From: Chelydra serpentina
Lineage: Eukaryota; Chordata; Testudines; Chelydridae
Direction of reading: 5' to 3'
Assembly (NCBI GenBank): GCA_037349315.1
Contig: JBAIAC010000004.1
Coordinates: 42,287,001 to 42,351,000, forward strand
Length of the DNA: 64,000 nucleotides
Shown one piece after another: positions 42,856 through 53,193 of the stretch. The translations under genes and the position numbers were made by a program. The notes under the pieces are model-generated. The model saw nothing but the letters and a program-made list of their open reading frames with translations. It was not told the origin of the DNA and did not search any database. Positions within the stretch are counted from its first letter, which is position 1, and every line of letters begins with the position of its first letter.

Positions 42856-43997
42856 GGTAAGGATAACATATTTGTTTTCTTGCTTTTAAGTGCTTGGGAT
42901 TTATGAATAATGTAGTAAGTATAGGGTCATTTAGCAACCCTTACTCATTTCTGAAATGAAGCTTTTTGGTTTGGGGATATATTCAAATCTTCACAAATAT
43001 TAGGCAGGTAGTATGTTTATTCTCCTTGTTAGCATAACCTTGAACTTGCTGATTTCTGTCAGTATGTCTCCAGAGTACTGCCATATTCTTTGTTACATGT
43101 CTGTTTATAAGTTCCAGCTAAATGTCCATAATATTTAGTGGTGGTGGCTGGAAAAGACTTACTTTCCCTGTAGCACCAGGTTTACTGTGGAGGTGACTGG
43201 TTAGTCAGTGAAAAGTCCTACAGTTGGCTGGGAAGGAAAAAAAAAAAAAATATATAGGACTTCTAGAAAAAATTCACGGTCTGTGTGTGCATAGGGCTCA
43301 CATGTGACCTTGTGGATCTCGGATGGGTGACTGCTGCTGACCCAGCAGAAGAGTACAAATATGAATGATGCCCAGATACTGCAGTGACAAGGGCCAACAC
43401 AGTACACATCCGAATATTTGATAGGAGGATTCCAGTCATTAAAAAAATACTCAGAAATGTCTTCATGTGCTGAAGACATAGGTTCAAATGAAACATGACT
43501 CACATGAAAAAGTACTTCATAGAAATATAAAAATCATAAATTTTCCGTCCACTGTATCAGAAAGATTTTCCCTGGAAAGGAGCCTGCAAACTTCTCCAAA
43601 AGGAATGTTGTTGACATTAATCCACATTTAATGAAGCAGCTTGATGGTTATATAACTAATGTCAGTTTCATAAAGAGTCTAAATTAGTCTTCCTAAAGTA
43701 CACAGTACTTATGCTTGAAAAGCTTGAACATGTTCTACTCTGAGTCTGAACAGATAGTGCCAATGGCAAGAGATAAATGTTTCAAGCAACTCAGTGCTGC
43801 TATTTTAAGTCCCTGCAAAAAATAAATAAATAAAAAATGAATGTGTAGCTAGAAATTTAGTTTGTGTGTTTGCTTTACATTGTAAATCTAATTTACATTC
43901 AATGGATTTACATCAATAATGGATGATCAAATATCTTGTAGCTAGACTAACAGGACTGGACAAGATAAGCATTTGACTGCAAGCAACTGCTGAGATG
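42856..43997. other. Anonymous DNA, no gene seen
   Basis: AT-rich, with an A-rich run at about 43238-43250. No repeat or coding domain is recognised. Confidence 0.35.
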
Positions 43998-44005
43998 GGC
44001 TAACT

Positions 44006-44118
44006 CAGTGTTTCTCAACCTTTTTGATACCAGGGACTGGCTTGCTGCCTTCCTAAACTGTGTGAGGGAGATCTCAGGGTTGGTGACGGTCCATGGACCA
44101 GTCATTGAAAAAACACTG
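44006..44118. mobile_element. hAT-like MITE, sister of 30892-30997
   Basis: The ends CAGTGTTTCTCAACC and TTGAAAAAACACTG are inverted repeats. Flanks GGCTAACT (43998-44005) and GGCTAAAT (44119-44126) match at seven of eight positions. The interior CTTGCTGCCTTCCTAAACTG is the reverse complement of the 30.9 kb copy. Confidence 0.8.
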
Positions 44119-44419
44119 GGCTAAATCACCCCCCATCACAGTGAAGGTCATAGTTGGCTAGGTACTTACTATAATAAATGTTTTTAGAAGAGACCAAAGG
44201 AAGATATCAAGATAGAACTGCAACTATTTTGCAACCAAACAAGCTACAAACAATTATTAGCTGGCAAAGTGTTCCAAAATAGCACATGGTATCTTCTCTC
44301 TCAACGGTTGCATTTTGGAAAGGAGTATAACTAATTCCAGGACTCTGACTACATAGCTGGTTTTAGACACCCACAGGCCATCTCCTCACATAGATTACAC
44401 TGTTCACATTAAAGGAACG

Positions 44420-44880
44420 ACCATTGTACCTCAGTTTGTCAATGGGGCTGCAACTAGACCCCTCACTTGTGGCATACCACAAGGATCAGTTCTCTCTCCA
44501 GTCCTGTTCAACATCTATATGCAGCCACTAGGTGAACTGGTAAGAAAATATGGATGCAAGTGTCAACAATAGGCAGATGACACATAGCTGTACCTTTCCT
44601 CACCACATACAACCACACCCTGCCACCAAGATGGCCCAGTTCTTGGATGAGATCAGCTCACGGATGAAGAACAGCTGCTGGAAGTTGAAACTGAGCATGA
44701 AAAAGGTGATGCTTGTGGACAGAGGAAAGAACTTTGAAGAGTTTGCAGCCACACTGCAGTCTCCTTTGGTTGAAAGCACACACCCACAGCTGGTCAATTC
44801 AGCCTGCAGTTTAGGAGTGCTCCTGGATTCCTCACTGATGTTAAGTTCTCACAGAGAAAGCATTACTTGTGGATGGGGTT
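44420..44880 (+). pseudogene. L2-like LINE reverse transcriptase fragment
   Basis: Translation gives LTCGIPQGSVLSPVLFNIYM, then a stop, then ADDT and LYLSSPH. The GIPQGSVLSP and (Y)ADDTQLYLS boxes are typical of L2-clade RTs, here with the Tyr codon lost to a stop (CAATAG). Later parts (LGVLLDSSLMLSSH) also fit. Frames are broken in several places, so it is a dead copy. Confidence 0.7.
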
Positions 44881-45284
44881 TGGCAGCAAAGTTTTGCTTT
44901 ATTATGCCCCAGGAAGGTTCCGGGGCAGCTGAGGGGGCACATACCACCTGCTCAGCCGCCCTGGAACCTGCATGGGGCATATCAAAAGTGTCTTCTAACA
45001 GACGCTTTTCCCCTGGGCGGGCTGGGTCCGGGGAGGGGAGGCCCGGTGTGGCTGCGGGCAGCCCTAGGCTCCTCGTGGCAGGAGGCGGCTCAGGGCTTCA
45101 GCCAACCCAGGGCTCCTGCAGCCAGGGGAAGGGGCTTATGGCTCCAGCCGTGGGAAGGGGCAGGGAGTCTTGGGGCTCTGGCTGTGGGGAGAGTGTGGGC
45201 GGAAGGGGCAGAGCTGGGGGCTAACCTCCCCAAAGGGGGGGGGGCCCACCCACTGCCCATGCTTGTGGGTGCTGCTACCATCTC
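44881..45284. repeat. GC-rich block inside the L2-like copy
   Basis: It interrupts the L2-like copy whose next part starts at about 45285. It contains CTAACCTCCCCAAAGGGGG and GTGGGTGCTGCTACC, reminiscent of the interior and end of the CATAGGCGCCGACT MITE family seen at 33811-34139. I find no clear termini or duplication. Frames of 170 to 224 codons across it are composition-driven and not supported as genes. Confidence 0.4.
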
Positions 45285-45480
45285 TGGTTGGCTAGGACAC
45301 TGGTGGATGAATTGGCCTTGGTTATACATGACTTCACATCTCCCATATGGACTACAGCAATGCAATACACCTGGGCATTAAGCCAGGCTTTAGTAAACTC
45401 CAGCTAATAAAGAACAGAGCAGCTCATCTCCTTAGCAACATGGGATAGCATGAGCACATCATTAAGAGCTCAATCTGTTG
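45285..45480 (+). pseudogene. L2-like LINE, later ORF2 part
   Basis: Reading frames give LVDELALVIHD, then MDYSNAIHLGIKPGFSKLQ and NRAAHLLSNMG, which resemble the SRLDYCNALY...LQLVQNAAARLL region downstream of RT in L2. It continues the fragment at 44420-44880. Confidence 0.65.
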
Positions 45481-46395
45481 AGCTTATCAGAAAGAAGATG
45501 GGCAGGTTACTGTTTATGGTATATAAGTACCTTCATGGGGAGAAAATACTGAGTAGTGGGGAAGAGGAGGAAAAAAGGGAGCCTCTTCATCCGCTAACGC
45601 TTGACAACTGGAAGCAGCCATTTTGTTTTGCTGCTTCTGCTCTTGGAGTGCCCTCTTGGGATATGGTTAAAATAGGGTTCTGTGTTCTTTAAGATTTTGA
45701 ACTAGAGTTCTAGTTTTGTACCCTAATAAAGTCACTTCACATGACAATGGGTAAACCACTTGCCTAAACATAAATCTAGTAACTGCCATTACGGTATGTA
45801 TTTCATCTCTTTTCACGATTATGTTACAATTAAGAAGATCTTTAAAAATGCTGCTTGACAGAATAGGATTATTAAAACTATTTCTTGGTATGAGACTTGA
45901 CTGAGAAGTCAAATTTGGTCTCACTAGGAATATGCAATGCAGGGTAAAATGCTAATTTGCACAATTATATTAATCCCATAAGTGTATATATCTCACTGTG
46001 TAAGTACACAAATTTGCTGTAGTGCAAAACAATGCTTCTCCCAAAAATATGTTTCAGAGCAGCTTCCAGGCAGCTCCTGGGAAAGTACTCTGCATATGAA
46101 TTGCTATTGTTTCTTGCTCAAGGGGTCTGACAAATCCTTCTTGTGAAGCAGTGATTTAGGCTGCTCTTTCTACACTCCTATTATTCAGACATGGCAGAGT
46201 GACAGGGGATAGGAACTCTGTACATTTGTAGTTAGGAAATGAAATTTATTTAGACAAGTGCTCTGTCAGTCAAAGTAACAAGTTGCCACTTGGATGCAGC
46301 AGACTGATTTTTGTTAAGATCTTAGTGGATGTAAAAATAATTTGCAATTGTTTTGAATATGGTATTTTGTTTAGGATGAGAACTGCATCAAACTG
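45481..46395. other. Mostly anonymous, possibly more LINE-derived sequence at the start
   Basis: The first 200 bp (MVYKYLHGEKILSS in one frame) may be CR1/L2 3' sequence. The rest has no recognised content. Confidence 0.35.
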
Positions 46396-46565
46396 TTTTT
46401 AAAGGGATCTTGACAAATTGGAGAGGGTGCAGAAGAGTGCCACAAAAATTATTCGAGGGCTGGAGAAGATGCCTTATAGTGAATCCTAAAGTTAAAATGA
46501 TTAAACTCATAAAAAAGCAGACTGAGTGCTGACTTGATTAAAGTACCTTCTGGGGGAGAAAATAC
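46396..46565 (+). pseudogene. CR1 LINE fragment
   Basis: CTTGACAAATTGGAGAGGGT and ATTATTCGAGGGCTGGAGAA encode LDKLERVQKSATKIIRGLEK, then MPY, the segment after the CR1 RT palm (compare ERVQRRATRMIKGLENM in the copy at 52099-53070). Only about 170 bp is recognisable. Confidence 0.65.
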
Positions 46566-46735
46566 TAGGTGCAAAAATCCATTTCCCCCTTCCCTCCATG
46601 TGAGTATCTCCCACTCCTCCCTTCCCAAGGGCTCTATGTTTGCCCTCATTTCCCCACCATTTTCATTTCTTTCTGTCTGGGAGAGTGACTGTCAACACTT
46701 TACACTGTATTGGGAGGATGGGCAGAGCTGAGTTG

Positions 46736-46985
46736 GAGTGTGGTGGCTGTGTGGTTAATGTGCTCAACTACAAATCTGAAAAGTGTGGATTTGAGTCTGG
46801 CTCAGTCTCATACTGAGAGGCCAACTCCAGTTCACCTAGCAGCAAAATGGCTATCTGATCTATGGGGTTAAAGCAGTCGGATGTGATGCTGGCCACATCA
46901 CCTCCCTGTGTACCTTTGGCTATGAAACTGATGTGCCTTACTGATGTCAGCCGGATGGGAATTTATCTTCATTTAAGGAAAATAA
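46736..46985 (+). repeat. Old tRNA-derived SINE, family uncertain
   Basis: A tRNA-like head (GTGGCTGTGTGGTTAATGTG with a B-box-like GGATTTGAGTCTGG at about 46787-46800) is followed by a conserved-looking body (GATGCTGGCCACATCACC, GGCTATGAAACTGATGTG). It looks like an ancient amniote SINE of CORE or Deu type, and I cannot name it securely. Confidence 0.45.
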
Positions 46986-47011
46986 ATTATTGGGTGTCAG
47001 CATGTTGACAG

Positions 47012-47149
47012 ATTTCAGAGTAGCAGCCGTGTTAGTCTGTATCCGCAAAAAGAAGGAGGAGTACTTGTGGCACTAGAGACTAACAAATTTATTTGGGCAT
47101 AAGCTTTCATGCATAGAATGGAACATACAGTAGGATATATACAGGATAC

Positions 47150-47183
<34 letters not shown>

Positions 47184-47287
47184 TACACACACACACAGAT
47201 CTTCCTACTGTATCTTCCTTTCTATGCATCTGATGAAATGGGCTATAGCCCACGAAAGTTTATTCCCAAATAAATTTGTTAGTCTCT
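47012..47287 (+). mobile_element. Fold-back Penelope-like copy with 13 bp duplication
   Basis: It begins TTTCAGAGTAGCAGCCGTGT and ends AAATTTGTTAGTCTCTA. The left arm (GGCATAAGCTTTCATGCATA, GAACATACAGTAGGA) is complementary to the right arm (TCCTACTGTATCTTCC, TTATTCCCAAATAAATTTG), separated by a TA/CA microsatellite. The 13-mer AGCATGTTGACAG is duplicated exactly at 46999-47011 and 47288-47300. The inverted arrangement is known for Penelope-like insertions. It is non-coding. Confidence 0.82.
47150..47197. repeat. (TA)n(CA)n microsatellite in fold-back loop
   Basis: A TA run merging into TACACA and CACACA units sits at the hinge between the two arms of the fold-back element. Confidence 0.9.
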
Positions 47288-47300
47288 AGCATGTTGACAG

Positions 47301-49008
47301 TATCCATTTAAACTTACTTCCATTTATATGATTTTAAAAAAATCATATATCCACCTCTAATCTTCCACAGTGCTCATTTTAAAATTCCAAGGACACTATT
47401 TGTACTACAGCCCTCCTCCTGCAAGTATGCCTGTCTCTGGACTTTCTACTGGAAGAAGAGATAATAAAAACAACAAATCAAACTGCTGAGAGTGAATATT
47501 TTCAGAGTGGGTGGGAAGCATATTTCCTTGGTATTTTCTAATATGCTCCTACATACGTGGCTATTCTTGGCAATTTAAACAAAAACCAGCCAGTCATCAC
47601 TGTGAAAAATGCTGAAATCATCCCTAATTAAACTCCTACTACAAGTTCATAAATCTGAGCATATTGAATTGTTGTACATTAACAGATGTTGATCATTTTT
47701 ATTACTTACTCCCTAGTAGTAAAATAAAGCTCTTGACATCAACCGCACCAGGTTAAAAACTTTCTACAGAAACCAAGTTATAGAATCTGAAGTAAGAGAC
47801 TAATAATTACCTTAAACTTAAGACACATGATATCTATACGATTACATTCGGATTAATTATCCCCAGAATACCCTGCCTCTAAGACCACTCACAGCATGCC
47901 AGCAGAGGGAGTGCTCAGAAACAAACCCCAGAAGAGGCCTGGGGATGCCTGGCCATCCTTCCCCACAGGGGAAAGACACTGTCCAGGAGCCGCTACACTG
48001 TGGAAGGTGGACAGGCGGAGAATTTGCCCCAATGGCAAGATGTTAATGGGGCGGGGAGGCAAATGGGATGAGCAAAACAGTCAGACAAAAGGGACGAGCT
48101 TTTCCTCTCATTTAAACTTCTAATGCTCAGAGGCCAAAGAAAATTAGTCTTTGGCCACTCAGTTCAGAAGAACCTGCAATTGCACAAGGAAATCAAAGGC
48201 AATAGTGCGGGCACAAATTTAACCATTTTCTTCCACCTTTTCCATCAGACGGGATGTCACTAACAATTACAGCTGAATTCCTTAAACTGGTGGTGGGGAA
48301 TACTGCTAGAATCAGTAATAGCTCACCTACCAGTCAAAAACTAGAAGAAACCGTTTTAACTATACCTCTACATACTCTGCGGAACAGAGACTTACCTGTA
48401 TGTATAAAGGAGTCCATCTTTTTATTACAGGCAGTAGAATGAATCAGGGCTCCCATACACCAATGTGCTAAAGGAGGGAGGGTGCAGGGAGCTTCTTTCC
48501 TGCCTCCCCAGCACACAGGGGCGGTCATAGGCACGGGGCTGTCAGAGTTCCAGGAGCATTGGAGAGGCCCGGCAGAGCTGAGAGCTGCACTTGAGACCCC
48601 AGCGTGGGAGAGCTGGCTGGAGAGAGGCCAAGGTCATGGTCCGGCTTCTCCTCAATACTGCCTGGCAGCTACAGTGTGACAGTGAGGTGAGCACAGGCTA
48701 TACTTGTGGAACAGATGTCGCAACTGCTATTTAAGTGCTTTACTCCTCCAGTACCCCTGAGGCATTATACCTGTTACTGCTCAGGCAGAAGGCATCCAGC
48801 GGCTTTTGCTCAGGTGATGTTCCTCCACCCCACTGTCTTAATGGGACTCTGGTTCACAGAGCCATAATACAGTCCAACAATCACATTTAGACCAGTTTCT
48901 TCTGAACTGAAGCAACTCCGAAATCAGTGGCCAGAGTTACAATTTGACAGCGGATTCTGTATCTTGACTGAATTACTCACTTGAATTTATCCTAGTAAGT
49001 CATATGTG
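47301..49008. other. Anonymous DNA, no gene seen
   Basis: A 75-codon frame at 47896-48123 and others nearby have no recognised domain. No firmly assigned repeat. Confidence 0.35.
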
Positions 49009-49016
49009 GCCATTTG

Positions 49017-49360
49017 CAGGGCCGGCTCTAACTTTTTTGCCACCCCAAGCAAAAACAAAAAACGAGCACTGCCCCACCGAAACAACAACAAAAAACCCCC
49101 CGAGCACTGCCCCACCCAAACAACGCCCCCCAAGCGCCGCCCCTCCGAAACAAAAACAAACACCCCCCCCCCCCACAAGCGCTGCCCTGGCGAAACAAAA
49201 ACAAAAAAACAAGACCCCCCCGAGCGCTGCCCTGCCAAAGTAAAACAAAACAAAACAAAAAAAACCCCAAGCACCGCCCCGCCGCCCCAAGATTAGCCAC
49301 CCCTTAGAAGGTGCCACCCCAAGCATGTGCATGGTCGGCTGGTGCCTGGAGCCGGCCCTG
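49017..49360. mobile_element. hAT-like MITE, CAGGGCCGGCT family, expanded interior
   Basis: The termini CAGGGCCGGCTCT and GGAGCCGGCCCTG are inverted repeats, and GCCATTTG is duplicated exactly at 49009-49016 and 49361-49368. The interior consists of about five degenerate units of roughly 45 bp built on GAGCACTGCCCC plus an A-rich CAAACAAAAACAAA tract. Overlapping frames on both strands come from this low-complexity sequence. Confidence 0.88.
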
Positions 49361-49368
49361 GCCATTTG

Positions 49369-49939
49369 AAGGTTTTTTTGGTTTTTGTGGGGGAAGGAAT
49401 TCATATCCTTGATGCAACTCTTCTGAAGGCAATGAAATTTCCTCCAGGGATTAATTTGGCCCCAATATATTTCCTTAAAAATAAAAAAAGACAGTGCAAA
49501 GCTAAAAAACAATTATTCAAAAACTAAACAAACCATATTCCAAATATCATCAGTGAACAGCCATATGACTGCCCATGAACTCTTTTGGGTCAAAGCTATC
49601 TATGCCTTCAAAAGACCTAAGCTGTTCTGTTTTTAACCACCTACAAGATTGAGAATAATGATATTTCTATAGTGGTTTTTTTTGTTTTTTTTAAGTCTTT
49701 TCCCTGGTGAAAAGATCTGCTCCCTAATCAGGTAAGATATTCTCTCTCATTAAAACTAGTGAGACTATGGAAATGAATAATGCAAGCAAGATGAGACCAT
49801 CTCAGGATCCACTACAAGTACATTTACTTAACTGTAGGTGACTTTAGTGGTAGAATACTTTAGCACATTACTACTAGACTTCTGAGTATTGAACCAATAG
49901 CCTCAAAATATTACAACCCATTGCTAGGCTGAATCCTCA
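49369..49939. other. Anonymous DNA, no gene seen
   Basis: T-rich tracts at about 49370-49390 and 49676-49693. No recognised gene or repeat. Confidence 0.35.
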
Positions 49940-50561
49940 GAGTATGTCTACACTTACCATTTAAAGCGCAAAAAGTCCCTTTTTTGTGCTAAAACCATGG
50001 TAGCGTTTACACTTGTTAATGACTGTTTGCGGTGAAACTCAGAAGTTTCACCACAAAAAGAAAACCACCTTCACGAGAGGCATACAGCTCTTACCACTTT
50101 TCTTTTTGTGCTGCTGTGAAAGTGAAGACACGTTCTAGCAGTGTAAACACCCTTTGGCCTCCAAAGAATATCTCTCAGTTCCAAAAGTGACTACTCTGGC
50201 CAGCATCTCCGCTGCTCTGACACACGGATGTTCGCCCCTATCCCTGTAGGCCCCGGGAAGTTTGAGCTTCCTTTCCCTTTGTTTATAGATGTGACGGGGA
50301 AAGCAGCCAGACAGCAGGGTTTAAAATAAATGCCATGAAGAAACCAGGAAGTAATGGGGCTCCTGAGACATGAAGCAGGGCAGCATGGGGCACTGAGCAG
50401 GGACCCAGAATGCCTTCCGCTCACCCCCACTTCCCACAAGACTTATCGAGAGAGCTGCACTGTGGGATAGCTGCCCTACAGCGCTGCTCTTCATCGGCGA
50501 TGGAAGTTCCCTATCACCGGTGAAACTTACAGCACAAAAACTCTAAGTGTAGACATACCCT
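49940..50561. mobile_element. Large GTATGTCTACACTTA MITE
   Basis: The left end AGTATGTCTACACTTA and right end TAAGTGTAGACATAC are nearly perfect inverted repeats about 620 bp apart. CCTCAG borders both sides (49935-49940 and about 50559-50564), suggesting a duplication with a slightly uncertain edge. Subterminal GGTGAAACTCAGAAGTTTCACC and CACCGGTGAAACTTACAGC are also inverted. It has no transposase. Probably a hAT-type derivative. Confidence 0.75.
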
Positions 50562-50564
50562 CAG

Positions 50565-51209
50565 TAACATAAAATGAGTCAGCGGCATGATTAAACTGAC
50601 TGTTATTTTAAATCAGAATTAGGACACTTCCCTCCCCACCAATATGACCATTAGAATGGCAAAGTGAGACAGTTATATACACTGCAAAATGTCTGAGAAA
50701 CAAAGTCTGTTACATAACTTTTTTGAAACTTAGGAATTCACTGTCAATCTAAAAAGAGAGCTTAAACAAAGGAATTCATGCTTAGAAGGGCTGTAGGTGA
50801 ACTGTACCATCTCTCTGTCAAGAGAGGATAATTAAGGAAGCAGTGAAGGATAAACTATGAAAAACATATTGGAATGCCTGTTAAAAGAGGCTGTCAAAAG
50901 TTGGTGTGTCTTGGATTATGTTCACTCAAGGGCTGTCAAGGGCAAGAACTTTAATGGAATAAAAGCACAGAGGGGGGAAAAACAGAACTTTTGAGCCTTT
51001 GAGAGCAAAAAGAGCTTATGGATTGCTACTAGCAATGGACAAGCCTCAGACGATTTTGATGAGCACTCAAAAGTTCAGATGTTTCTCTACAATGTATCTT
51101 ATCCAGTCTTTGGCATCTTCAAGATTTGGCTGAAAAACCTCATTTCCACTTCTACCCTTCATAGTTGTTTCCACTTCTACTCTTCATAGTTGATTGTCTT
51201 TTTATATTT
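50565..51209. other. Anonymous DNA, no gene seen
   Basis: No recognised gene or repeat. Confidence 0.35.
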
Positions 51210-51217
51210 CACACACA

Positions 51218-51411
51218 CACGGCCGGCTCCAGCTTTTCAGCCGCCCCAAGCAAAAAAAAAAAAAAAAAAAAGGCCGCCGCCGAACTGCCGAAGCAAAGGA
51301 AAAAAAAGCCCAGCCAAAGTGCCGAAAAAACAAACGAAAAAAAAACGGCCGCCCCAGAATCCCCAGACTGCCGCCCCTTATTTTGCCATCTGGTGCCTGG
51401 AGCCGGCTCTG
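51218..51411. mobile_element. hAT-like MITE, CAGGGCCGGCT family
   Basis: The left end is CACGGCCGGCTCCAGC and the right end CTGGAGCCGGCTCTG. The interior shares AAAAAAGCCCAGCCAAAGTG, CGGCCGCCCCAGAATCCC and GGACTGCCGCCCCTTA-like phrases with 15337-15495. A 20-nt A run lies at about 51251-51270. The left flank is a CA repeat and no 8 bp duplication is visible. Confidence 0.7.
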
Positions 51412-52010
51412 CCTGGCTGGCTGGAATCAGGACTGCACAAGTCAGTCACAAGCACAGCTCAAGAAGAGTCTCGTTAAGCTAAAATGTTTTGGGTCTGTTC
51501 TTTTGGACATAAAATATTTGGGTCCTCTCTCCAATGTTGTGGAGTTCAAAAAGTGGCCATCAAGTACAGCATAGTCATGTTCTGATGTCCCAAACTGCAT
51601 AGATGTGTTAGCAGGTGAGAGAAGTGTCACATGACTAGTAGTTCCTTTGGGTAGCCTGCGTTCACCGATTCTGAATTAAAAGCAAGCATCCAATTTTTAA
51701 AGTCTTCACTTAAACCTTTTTCTTTCTGTACAGTTTATGTAATCAAAATCTTTTTTTGGACATTTAGTTTCAAGACCAATGGTTTTCCTCCAGGTAAAAT
51801 TTCTACAAAATGGTTAAATATGCCTTAAGAATTTAAATTAGTTTATTTTCTTCTCAGAGTCATTGCTCACATGCTTTGAATATCATTACTAAAGAGCAAC
51901 CCCAGCAGGCTTACGTTTGGAGAGCTGAAAGCCTGTCATCTTAACTACATTTTCATATCAAAATACCGAAATAAAGAATGTACTGAAGTCTCCTAGATGG
52001 TTGACTACAT
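51412..52010. other. Anonymous DNA, no gene seen
   Basis: AT-rich, no recognised gene or repeat. Confidence 0.35.
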
Positions 52011-53193
52011 TCATAGATTCATAGATTCTAGGGCTGGAAGGGACCTCAAGAGGTCATCGAGTCCAGCCCCCTGCCCTCATGGCAGGACCAAATACTGTCT
52101 AGACCATCCCTGATAGACATTTATCTAACCTACTCTTAAATATCTCCAGAGATGGAGATTCCACAACCTCCCTGGGCAGTTTATTCCAGTGTTTAACCAC
52201 CCTGACAGTTAGGAACTTTTTCCTAATGTCCAACCTAAACCTCCCTTGCTGCAGTTTAAGCCCATTGCTTCTTGTTCTATCCTCAGCGGCTAAGATGAAC
52301 AAGTTTTCTCCCTCCTCCTTATGACACCCTTTTAGATACCTTAAGACCGCTATCATGTCCCCTCTCAGTCTTCTCTTTTCCAAACTAAACAAACCCAATT
52401 CCTTCAGCCTTCCTTCATAGGTCATGTTCTCTAGACCCTTAATCATTCTTGTTGCTCTTCTCTGGACCCTCTCCAATGTCTCCACATCTTTCTTGAAATG
52501 CGGTGCCCAGAACTGGACACAATACTCCAGTTGAGGCCTAACCAGCGCGGAGTAGAGCGGAAGAATGACTTCTCGTGTCTTGCTCACCACACACCTGTTA
52601 ATGCAGCCCAGAATCAAGTTTGCTTTTTTGGCAACAGCATCACACTGTTGACTCATATTTAGCTTGTGGTCCACTATAACCCCTAGATCCCTTTCTGCCG
52701 TACTCCTTCCTAGACAGTCTCCTCCCATTCTGTATGTGTGAAACGGATTGTTCCTACTTAAGTGGAGCACTTTGCATTTGTCCTTATTAAACTTCATCCT
52801 GTTTACCTCTGACCATTTCTCCAATTTGTCCAGATCATTTTGAATTATGACCCTATCCTCCAAAGCAGTTGCAATCCCTCCCAGTTTGGTATCATCTGCA
52901 AACTTAATAAGCGTACTTTCTATGCCAATATCCAAGTCATTGATGAAGATATTGAACAGAGCCGGTCCCAAAACAGACCCTTGCGGAAACCCACTCGTTA
53001 TACCTTTCCAGCAGGATTGGGAACCATTAATAACTACTCTCTGAGTACGGTTATCCAGCCAGTTGTGCACCCACCTTATAGTAGCCCCATCTTAGTTGTA
53101 TTTCCCTAGTTTATTGATATTCTTATTATGCGAGACCATATCAAATGCCTTACTAAAGTCTAGGTATACCACATCCACCGCTTCTCCCTTATC
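52011..53193 (-). mobile_element. 5'-truncated CR1 LINE, relatively young
   Basis: The reverse strand holds the second half of CR1 ORF2 and a short 3' UTR, ending with TCATAGATTCATAGATTCTA-type tail repeats at 52011-52031, the usual CR1 terminus. The 5' break is near 53193, where codons for a VDVVYLDFSKAFD-type RT motif begin. Truncation at the 5' end is normal for CR1. Confidence 0.92.
52099..53070 (-). CDS. CR1 ORF2 fragment: reverse transcriptase palm and C-terminus
   Basis: A 323-residue open frame, a partial CR1 ORF2 that lacks the endonuclease and the start of the RT. It holds TSGFPQGSVLGP at 25-36 (RT block with the QG turn), the catalytic FADD at 57-60, and the CR1 C-terminal region (ERVQRRATRMIKGLENM, LGLFSLEKRRLRGDM, DIRKKFLTVRVVKHWNKLPR) to a natural stop. 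The methionine at its start is internal, not a true initiator. Upstream codons to 53193 continue the family (DFSKAFDMVSHN) but with a stop or frame change near 53075-53100. Without its endonuclease it cannot retrotranspose itself. The intact frame suggests modest age. Confidence 0.88.
   Translation of the reverse strand: MHNWLDNRTQRVVINGSQSCWKGITSGFPQGSVLGPALFNIFINDLDIGIESTLIKFADDTKLGGIATALEDRVIIQNDLDKLEKWSEVNRMKFNKDKCKVLHLSRNNPFHTYRMGGDCLGRSTAERDLGVIVDHKLNMSQQCDAVAKKANLILGCINRCVVSKTREVILPLYSALVRPQLEYCVQFWAPHFKKDVETLERVQRRATRMIKGLENMTYEGRLKELGLFSLEKRRLRGDMIAVLRYLKGCHKEEGENLFILAAEDRTRSNGLKLQQGRFRLDIRKKFLTVRVVKHWNKLPREVVESPSLEIFKSRLDKCLSGMV

Noticed and set aside
44550..45381. Forward frames of 224 and 170 codons
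   Set aside because: They run from the wrong frame of an L2-like copy into a GC-rich insertion. No domain is seen and the frames cross an insertion boundary.
47150..47197. Direct-repeat array resembling CRISPR
   Set aside because: Simple TA/CA microsatellite in a vertebrate repeat. No spacers.
49000..49512. Reverse frame of 170 codons with Gly/Val/Phe runs
   Set aside because: Translation of the degenerate units in the hAT-like element at 49017-49360.
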